NCBI RefSeq assembly: GCF_900163755.1
Contig: NZ_FUKI01000105.1
Location: 1-62,280 of the forward strand
Direction of reading: 5' to 3'
DNA length: 62,280 nucleotides
Source of the DNA: Crenothrix polyspora
GTDB taxonomy: Bacteria > Pseudomonadota > Gammaproteobacteria > Methylococcales > Methylomonadaceae
This document shows, one piece after another, positions 56,687 through 62,280 of this stretch; position 1 is the first letter of the stretch; each line of letters opens with the position of its first letter. The notes beneath the pieces were generated by a model. It worked only from the letters and a program-made list of their open reading frames with translations. It made no database searches and was not told the DNA's origin. Made by a program: the position numbers and the translations under genes.

Positions 56687-56905
56687 TTAACGCATGCGGA
56701 ACGAGATGCGCCCCTTGGACAGATCATAAGGGGTCATTTCTACTTTAACGCTGTCGCCGGTTAAGATGCGGATGTAATGTTTGCGCATTTTGCCGGAAAT
56801 ATGTGCGGTAACAATGTGACCGTTTTCCAACTGTACGCGAAACATTGTATTAGGTAAGGTATCAATAACCTTGCCTTCCATTTCAATTTGATCTTCTTTA
56901 GCCAT
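56687..56905 (-). CDS. infA: Translation initiation factor IF-1
   Basis: A 72-residue S1-like OB-fold protein binding the ribosomal A site during initiation. The start is the ATG at 56905 ([20 protein letters not shown]); the longer frame is wrong because IF-1 always begins close to here. The sequence [20 protein letters not shown] and the end [10 protein letters not shown] are standard. It converges with clpA with only four bases between the stop codons. Confidence 0.97.
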   Translation of the reverse strand: MAKEDQIEMEGKVIDTLPNTMFRVQLENGHIVTAHISGKMRKHYIRILTGDSVKVEMTPYDLSKGRISFRMR

Positions 56906-57204
56906 GTGTATTCTCTTTAAGTGATTTAGACTCGCCCATTGTACCATAAGGTTGTTATTAACTATAGAAGTGTGTGGCGCAATTAATAATTCAGAACGTA
57001 GCAGAATCAAGCATAAATCAATCGATTGCATTTATTTAACTTAAAACGGCACAAAAATTGGTAATACTGAAATAAGTTAGGCTACCGGTTATTTGCTAAC
57101 CCAGTATTGACAATTATTGAATCTTGTTGGAGTTGAGAAAAACATTTAACTCAAGCTGTATTCCAATAGTATTTATTCGTCACACAACACAAGAGGGCAG
57201 TTCA

Positions 57205-57957
57205 ATGGAAAAGCAATTATCTTATTCAATGGCCATATTAGGATTGTTGCTCGCCTTGGGCATGTCTGGCGCAGCATTTATTTTGGGTGTACAGGCTAAA
57301 AAAGCCGTGTCTGCGCAACAATCGGTATCGGTAAAAGGCTTAGCAGAAAAAGCTGTGCAAGCGGATAATGCTGAATGGACAGTAACCGTGTCGGTAAGCG
57401 CTGAGAATTTTGCCCAGGCACTGGCTAATTTACGTCAGGAACGTCCTGGCCTGGATATGTTTTTGGTTAAGCACGGTTTGGATAAAACCAGTTGGCAAGA
57501 AGGCGCTGAAGCAGTTACGCCGCACATGATTGATGTGCCGTTAGCCAATGGGGGCACGCGTTCGGAACAAAGAGGCTATGATGCCAGCCAAAGCATTGTG
57601 GTAACGACTAAAGATTTAATTAAAGTAACTGCCGCCAATAAAGACATTTTGAGCGTACAGGCGACTGGAAAGCCTTTTACTGCCGGTGCGCCGCTGTATT
57701 TGGTCAGTAACCTGGAAGACGTTAAAATGTCACTGATCGGTGCTGCCACTGAAAATGCCCGTAATCGCGCTAAAGAATTTGTTAAGCATGACGGTGTAAA
57801 TGTGGGTGTAATGCGTTCCGCATCACAAGGTGCGTTTTATATATTGCCACCAGGAGGTACGTCGGATGGCGATGATTACGGTGGTACGTATGATAAAACC
57901 ACTATCAATAAAACTGCCAAGGTGGTTGTTACTATCGTCTATAACATCGAACAATAG
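57205..57957 (+). CDS. SIMPL (DUF541) domain protein
   Basis: A 250-residue membrane-anchored or exported protein. The ATG at 57205 (MEKQLSYSMAILGLLLALGM) is preceded by AAGAGGG. One N-terminal hydrophobic helix leads to the SIMPL domain: SVSVKGLAEKAVQADNAEW and TVTVSVSAENFAQALANLRQ. The C-terminus ends TINKTAKVVVTIVYNIEQ. SIMPL proteins are periplasmic or outer-membrane proteins, some linked to oxidative stress or kinase signalling in other systems. Function here is unknown. Confidence 0.87.
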   Translation: MEKQLSYSMAILGLLLALGMSGAAFILGVQAKKAVSAQQSVSVKGLAEKAVQADNAEWTVTVSVSAENFAQALANLRQERPGLDMFLVKHGLDKTSWQEGAEAVTPHMIDVPLANGGTRSEQRGYDASQSIVVTTKDLIKVTAANKDILSVQATGKPFTAGAPLYLVSNLEDVKMSLIGAATENARNRAKEFVKHDGVNVGVMRSASQGAFYILPPGGTSDGDDYGGTYDKTTINKTAKVVVTIVYNIEQ

Positions 57958-58050
57958 TGTTTTTGGCAAGTGGTGAAAAACATCCTATCTATTTTTAAAC
58001 CTAAAGGCTGGTGTCTAACGTATGCTTAAAACTTTAAGAGAGCCCACACA

Positions 58051-59139
58051 ATGACTTTACCGATTCAAGATTATGCCTTACTCGACGATGAAGAGTGCGA
58101 TGCCCGCATCCGTGCTGCTAAAACTAAGTTGGGTAAGCGCTGTGTAATACTGGGTCATCATTATCAACGTGATGAAGTGTTTAAACATGCTGATTTTGTT
58201 GGAGATTCTCTGCAATTATCACGCGATGCTGCTAAAGCAGATGCTGAATACATCGTGTTTTGCGGTGTGCATTTTATGGCGGAAGTGGCCGATATTTTGT
58301 CGAGGCCAGAACAAATTGCCATATTGCCCGATTTGGCGGCAGGGTGTTCGATGGCCGATATGGCCAATGTGATCAAAGTGCAAAAATGCTGGGATGAGTT
58401 GTCGCAAGTGCTGGATGCTGACAATACCATTACGCCGGTTACTTATATTAATTCTGCGGCCGATTTAAAAGCATTTTGCGGTAAACACAATGGTATTGTT
58501 TGTACGTCGTCTAATGCCGAAAAAATACTGAACTGGAGCTTTGCCCAACGCGAAAAAGTGTTGTTTTTTCCCGACCAGCATTTAGGCCGTAATACCGGCC
58601 ATCGCATGGGCATTCCGTTGGAACAAATGGTTAGTTGGGATTTTACTAAGCCTATGGGTGGCTTAACTGAGCAACAGATTCGTGATGCCAAGATCATCCT
58701 GTGGAATGGGTATTGTTCGGTACATCAGGCATTTAAAGCGGAGCAAATTGATAATTTTTTAGCCAAATACCCAGAAACCAAAGTAATAGCGCATCCAGAA
58801 GCGCCGTTTGAAGTTTGTCAAAAAGCGGATTTTATTGGCTCAACCACCTATATCTTAAAGACTGTGCGTGAGGCAGAGCCCAATACACGCTGGCTGGTGG
58901 CGACGGAATTAAATCTGGTTAACCGCTTGCATGAAGAATGTAAGGTAGACGGCAAGAACGTACATTTTATGTCACCAACATTGTGCATGTGTTCCACCAT
59001 GTTCAGAACTGATCCGCAGCATTTGGCGTGGGTGATGGAAAATTTAGCGGCGGGTTATGTGATTAATCAAATTTCTGTGCCGCCAGAAGAAGCTAAGTTG
59101 GCTAAAAAAACCTTGGATAATATGCTGATGGTCAGTTAA
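58051..59139 (+). CDS. nadA: Quinolinate synthase NadA
   Basis: Makes quinolinate from iminoaspartate and dihydroxyacetone phosphate, in NAD synthesis. The 362 residues hold three internal repeats with the [4Fe-4S] ligands: Cys in EYIVFCGVHFMAEVADI, Cys in the AHPEAPFEVCQKADFIGST area or nearby, and Cys in MSPTLCMCSTMFRTD. Other markers are VILGHHYQRDEVFKHADFVG and LFFPDQHLGRNTGHRMG. nadB and nadC are not nearby. Confidence 0.96.
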   Translation: MTLPIQDYALLDDEECDARIRAAKTKLGKRCVILGHHYQRDEVFKHADFVGDSLQLSRDAAKADAEYIVFCGVHFMAEVADILSRPEQIAILPDLAAGCSMADMANVIKVQKCWDELSQVLDADNTITPVTYINSAADLKAFCGKHNGIVCTSSNAEKILNWSFAQREKVLFFPDQHLGRNTGHRMGIPLEQMVSWDFTKPMGGLTEQQIRDAKIILWNGYCSVHQAFKAEQIDNFLAKYPETKVIAHPEAPFEVCQKADFIGSTTYILKTVREAEPNTRWLVATELNLVNRLHEECKVDGKNVHFMSPTLCMCSTMFRTDPQHLAWVMENLAAGYVINQISVPPEEAKLAKKTLDNMLMVS

Positions 59140-59195
59140 TGTTCATTAAAATTGCCAGAGCTACATAATTGGCAATTCTCTAAAACGCTCTGTGC

Positions 59196-59232
59196 AAAAA
59201 GCCTTGGTGGATATATCTACCGAGGCTTTTTT
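59196..59232 (+). terminator. Intrinsic terminator of nadA
   Basis: AAAAAGCCTTGGT and ACCGAGGCTTTTTT pair with one G-U, around a short loop, and end in a T run. It stands between convergent nadA and dsbB, and could serve both. Confidence 0.8.
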
Positions 59233-59260
59233 CGTTAACGCCACCTAAAAAACCACTGCC

Positions 59261-59773
59261 TTAATAGCGTGATGTTTTAGGATTCCAGATTTGCACAAGA
59301 CTCAATATTGCCAACGCTAAAAAAGCCAGTAACGTCCACTCTGGAATACTAAAGCCTAACAAAGTCCAATCTATTTTGGCGCACTCTCCCGTGCCATTTA
59401 ACATGAGTTTTAAGGTATTAGAGATTGGAAAGTTTTGAAAAACAAATTCTAAGCCGGGGCTACATTCGGGGACTTTATCGGGCGGTAAATGTTGTAACCA
59501 AATATGTCGCGCTGAAATACTTGCGCCGCATAACGCGATAATTGCGCCTAAAATTGCATAAACGGTGATGCCGGTTTGTTTGGGATTGTGTATTGCCGCA
59601 ACCAAAAAACTTATGCCGGTTAAAAAAATAGCAATACGTTGTGAAATACACAGCGGACAAGGCTCCAGCTTTTCTGCAAATTGTAAGTATGCACCTGCCA
59701 TTAATAAACAACAGCAGCTTAAAAAGCCCATAAAAAAGCATCCTCTTGGATTAAAAGGTATTAAATTTAACAT
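59261..59773 (-). CDS. dsbB: Disulfide bond formation protein DsbB
   Basis: An inner-membrane protein that reoxidises DsbA and passes electrons to quinone. The start is the ATG at 59773 (MLNLIPFNPRGCFFMGFLSC) giving 170 residues. Four transmembrane helices are expected. The first periplasmic loop has the redox pair in LEPCPLCISQR; the second has VPECSPGLEF and GTGECAKIDW. The C-terminus ends WTLLAFLALAILSLVQIWNP. No dsbA is adjacent. Confidence 0.94.
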   Translation of the reverse strand: MLNLIPFNPRGCFFMGFLSCCCLLMAGAYLQFAEKLEPCPLCISQRIAIFLTGISFLVAAIHNPKQTGITVYAILGAIIALCGASISARHIWLQHLPPDKVPECSPGLEFVFQNFPISNTLKLMLNGTGECAKIDWTLLGFSIPEWTLLAFLALAILSLVQIWNPKTSRY

Positions 59774-60013
59774 TTTTGGATCTCTGGGAATGTAATGATC
59801 ACAGTCGTGATAGATAAACAAACGTTATCTGAAGAATTATATGTGTGGGCTGAGTGTGTTAGCGACACAAGAAACGTCAGATTATACTGTGCGATTATTG
59901 TTAGCGGTATTAAAATAATTCAATAATGCTCGATGATGTATTTACAGCGCGGCGTAAGTTTTTGGGCTCTAACTGGGTGAAAAATTTTCAAGGTCTCGCA
60001 TCGGAATCCTTAA

Positions 60014-60106
60014 CTGATGTTACGCAGGCAAACGAAGAATCAATGACTTACAAAGCAAAAAATAACTGTAAGTTATTGATAGTTCGTAGTCGGTGCGTAA
60101 CATCAG
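60014..60106. repeat. Inverted repeat CTGATGTTACGCA
   Basis: Perfect 13-bp arms CTGATGTTACGCA/TGCGTAACATCAG at 60014-60026 and 60094-60106. The outer bases AATCCTTAA (left) and ATCCTTAA (right) also recur, but as direct copies. It could be a small non-autonomous transposable element remnant. Confidence 0.6.
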
Positions 60107-60126
60107 ATCCTTAATAAAAAGAGTCA

Positions 60127-60261
60127 CCCACTTAAGGCGGGACAGTTTCAGCTTAAGCCGTTCGTGGTGAGCCTGTCGAACCATGATTGGCTTAACCGTC
60201 CACCTTTCGACAGGCTCAGGACGAACGGTTAAGCCTTACACCGTGCCTCGCTTAAGTAGGT
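60127..60261. repeat. Inverted-repeat element with TCGACAGGCTCAG core, CACTTAAG ends
   Basis: The terminal arms CCCACTTAAGGCGG and CCTCGCTTAAGTAGG are imperfectly complementary. The core is CCGTTCGTGGTGAGCCTGTC (from 60158) and GACAGGCTCAGGACGAACGG (to 60228). It is related in core to the 129-bp family but with different ends. Confidence 0.7.
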
Positions 60262-60293
60262 AGTCATAAAAAGGATTCCGACTAAGCGATGTT

Positions 60294-61715
60294 TTACTTA
60301 GCTGTAACCTGTACATCAATGCGTCGGTTTTGTTGTCTACCTTCCGCGCTATCATTGCTGGCAACAGGATGATCACTGCCATAACCTTCACCTACTAAAC
60401 GGGCTTTATTAATACCCGCTTTAATTAATGCATGGGTAATAGTGCTGGCACGATCAGAAGAAAGTTTTTTATTGGATTTGGCATTACCGGTGTTATCAGT
60501 ATAGCCGCCAATTTTTATTTTAACCGCTGGAAAAGCTTTGAGAATTTCGGTAATGTTGGTCATTTGTACGTTAGATTCTGGTTTTAACGTCGCCTTGCTG
60601 GTGTCAAAAGTAAGACCGTCCATTGTAAACCATTTATCTTTGTCTATTTTTGTACTTTTATCATTAATAAAAGCAAATAATTTGCTTTCCATGCTATTTG
60701 CAGGAGCTTTTAGCTCAAAACCAGAGGATAGTTTTTGCTCAAAGCCACTGGCCACATTATCAGGTGTTGCTATAACCGGTGGTGTTACTGCCGTCACGGG
60801 TGGTGTAACAGCGGTCGCAACCGGTTCTACTGCCGCTACAGGTGCAGGTGTTGTATCTGTGCTAGGGGCAGAAATTGCCACAGGTGGCTCTGTAGCAACC
60901 GTTTTATTAAGATTTTTCCATATTCCCCAGCCTAATGCAAAAATAGATCCTAAGATGAGCCAAGGTAAAAATTTACCGAAAATACCCTCGTCTTCATCTT
61001 CTTGAATAGGTGCAGGTGGCGGTATTATTTTGCGTTCTCTAATAATGGGAGCTAAGTAAGGCTCTACTCTACTTTCTTCCTGAGCAGGCGTAGTGTGTGC
61101 CTTATGTTGAATATTTTCATTAACAGTACGTACGGTAGATGATTCTGTTGTGCTATGTAACGAGGCGGCGGTAGCAGCACTTACGCCAAAAATACCTGCT
61201 AATCCACCTGGAATAAGATTTTTTAAAAAGCCTCCTTGCTCACCTAAAAGAGAGACTAAACCCGCTGGGCTGGTAATTTGTTGTGATTTTAGTGCCTTGC
61301 CTATAATAGCAAAAACAACTGGCATCAATAAGCCTAATAAAGAACTAGAAGCTGTTTTACTAATGCCGCTAGCATTAGCAACCACATTGGCAATGTCTTT
61401 TGATTGATTGCCAAATATCGAGTTTAAAAGCCCCGACCCTGCATTCATGAGCTTTGTGGTAACATCGCCCCCCAATAGTTCGGCACCCAAATTACTCAGT
61501 AAGCTGCTATCTTGATTTTGAGTTAATAAATTATAAAGAATGCCCGCGCCTTGAGAATCTGAGCTTTTATGTATTAACCCTGAGAGCAGTGAAGGGAGCG
61601 CACTACCTAATGCTGAGCCGGTATTTTTAGGTGATTCGCCAATAAAGTTGGATATTTTTGAGACTACATCCTCGGTTAAGTGGGCATTTAATAGTTCTAG
61701 TAAATTTGTGGACAT
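60294..61715 (-). CDS. DUF937-OmpA fusion membrane protein
   Basis: A 473-residue protein. The ATG at 61715 (MSTNLLELLNAHLTEDVVSK) has an AGGAGATAT just upstream. The N-terminal 200 residues are a DUF937/YidB-like region (SALGSALPSLLSGLIHKSSD, LSNLGAELLGGDVTTKLMNA, SSLLGLLMPVVFAIIGKALK). A transmembrane helix (FLPWLILGSIFALGWGIW) lies near residue 260, then a Pro/Thr/Ala/Val-rich linker with repeats of TPPVTAV. The C-terminal OmpA-like domain (LTFDTSKATLKPES, GGYTDNTGNAKSNKKLSSDR, GEGYGSDHPVASND, QQNRRIDVQV) binds peptidoglycan. It probably tethers an assembly of unknown function to the cell wall. Confidence 0.88.
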   Translation of the reverse strand: MSTNLLELLNAHLTEDVVSKISNFIGESPKNTGSALGSALPSLLSGLIHKSSDSQGAGILYNLLTQNQDSSLLSNLGAELLGGDVTTKLMNAGSGLLNSIFGNQSKDIANVVANASGISKTASSSLLGLLMPVVFAIIGKALKSQQITSPAGLVSLLGEQGGFLKNLIPGGLAGIFGVSAATAASLHSTTESSTVRTVNENIQHKAHTTPAQEESRVEPYLAPIIRERKIIPPPAPIQEDEDEGIFGKFLPWLILGSIFALGWGIWKNLNKTVATEPPVAISAPSTDTTPAPVAAVEPVATAVTPPVTAVTPPVIATPDNVASGFEQKLSSGFELKAPANSMESKLFAFINDKSTKIDKDKWFTMDGLTFDTSKATLKPESNVQMTNITEILKAFPAVKIKIGGYTDNTGNAKSNKKLSSDRASTITHALIKAGINKARLVGEGYGSDHPVASNDSAEGRQQNRRIDVQVTAK

Positions 61716-62280
61716 GCAATATCTCCTCATTAGTCTTTTGTATGACACAGTTTAGCGTGGTGTCGAGGGGGTAATTTAACAACATATTGCTGCTTTGTTA
61801 ATGAAAAATGTTCCCTATATGTGTTAAATATAGCATAGGGAACAGAGTGCGATTGTCGACTTTGAGGCTGCGAATGTCAACAATAACTCGTGGTAATCCT
61901 ATAATCAATAAAGTAAAACCGCTGTTTTTAAGATAGCTCAAGTGTGTTAAATTAGCTAAAAAATGAATATTAACAAAGGCTAGTGCGTATCATTTTGGTT
62001 GCTATTTAAAGCGCGTTATCCTTGACAAAAACACGAACCCTGCTAGCAATAAATTTGTGTGTTTTGTACTCAATAGTCTGGTTTAGGTTATCTAGCGCCG
62101 TAGTTGATGGTATTTTAAGCGGTATTTTTTAAGCAGGATGCGTTGTAATGTAACGGTGAGAATTAGGTTATTGCCAAGCCAGCCTACTCTATACAGCGTT
62201 TTCACAGTTCAATAGTTACAGCGTAACCGTTCGCACTGAGCTTGTCGAAGTGTGCCGTTCATGCTTCGACAAGCTCAGCA
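61716..62280. other. Gene-free end of the window
   Basis: No gene is seen. A promoter for the DUF937-OmpA gene is expected near 61750-61850 but is not identifiable. The last 89 bases are a truncated copy of the 129-bp element. Confidence 0.45.
62192..62280. repeat. Palindromic 129-bp-family element, copy 5 (cut by the window end)
   Basis: Starts TACAGCGTTTTCACAG and runs through the first stem and loop into CTTCGACAAGCTCAGCA, where the window stops. About 89 of 129 bp are visible. Confidence 0.9.

Larger units (their letters stand above)
59774..60293. other. Intergenic region with two inverted-repeat elements
   Basis: No gene is supported; a 62-codon frame at 59926-60114 overlaps an inverted repeat and is not called. 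The region holds the inverted repeat at 60014-60106 and the repeat at 60127-60261. Confidence 0.45.

Noticed and set aside
59926-60114. 62-codon plus-strand frame after dsbB
   Set aside because: Overlaps an inverted repeat and has no family features or ribosome binding site.

Overview
The window looks like a chromosomal segment of a gammaproteobacterial methanotroph or close methylotroph (Methylococcales-like). The main evidence is an NAD(P)-dependent methylene-tetrahydromethanopterin dehydrogenase (mtdB) followed by glycerate 2-kinase and serine hydroxymethyltransferase (serine-cycle enzymes) next to malate dehydrogenase. The core gene orders are gammaproteobacterial (pyrG-kdsA-eno-ftsB, clpS-clpA-infA, nudJ-mnmA-purB). 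The lineage is an inference; no rRNA or particulate methane monooxygenase genes are present, and I saw no tRNA gene.

Layout. 0-9 kb: rhlE, aconitase B and isocitrate dehydrogenase with a higBA toxin-antitoxin pair between the two TCA genes, a secreted Cys-rich protein, a DksA/TraR zinc-finger protein and moaA. 9-19 kb: zapE, a secreted dimethylformamidase-beta-like protein, a DUF3597 protein, a PH-domain protein, then the C1 block mdh / mtdB-gckA-glyA with a broken HicB antitoxin just before gckA. 19-23 kb: an AT-rich three-gene unit (STAS+HATPase protein, STAS-like DUF4325 protein, membrane-anchored protein) and two tachylectin-like secreted beta-propellers. 23-30 kb: tilS, pyrG-kdsA, a Uma2 nuclease, eno-ftsB and a PEP-CTERM protein. 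30-34 kb: a 1-kb gene-free stretch with repeats, a kelch protein and a membrane spermidine-synthase-like protein. 34-43.5 kb: the most interesting locus, all on the minus strand. 44-62 kb: Nudix, a secreted kinase-fold protein, housekeeping genes (ylqF/rbgA, mtaB, purB, mnmA, nudJ, clpSA, infA, nadA, dsbB), a DUF481 barrel, a SIMPL protein and a DUF937-OmpA fusion.

The 34-43.5 kb locus encodes, in transcription order, an STN-HEAT protein, two paralogous small secreted proteins whose predicted mature N-terminus is His, a TlpA-type thioredoxin, a DUF4266 lipoprotein ending in a Cys-Gly-Cys-Tyr tail, two tandem DUF3570 outer-membrane barrels and an ApbE FMN transferase. Both barrels contain an exact Asp-x-x-Ser-Gly-Ala-Thr site, the known consensus for covalent FMN attachment by ApbE, plus His- and Met-rich stretches suited to metal binding. 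I infer an envelope flavin/metal (possibly copper) redox system.

Dispersed non-coding repeats are a second theme. Five copies of a near-perfectly palindromic element of about 129 bp lie between genes, and two other elements carry related cores in different terminal repeats. One 129-bp copy sits between mnmA and purB, where hflD is often found in relatives.
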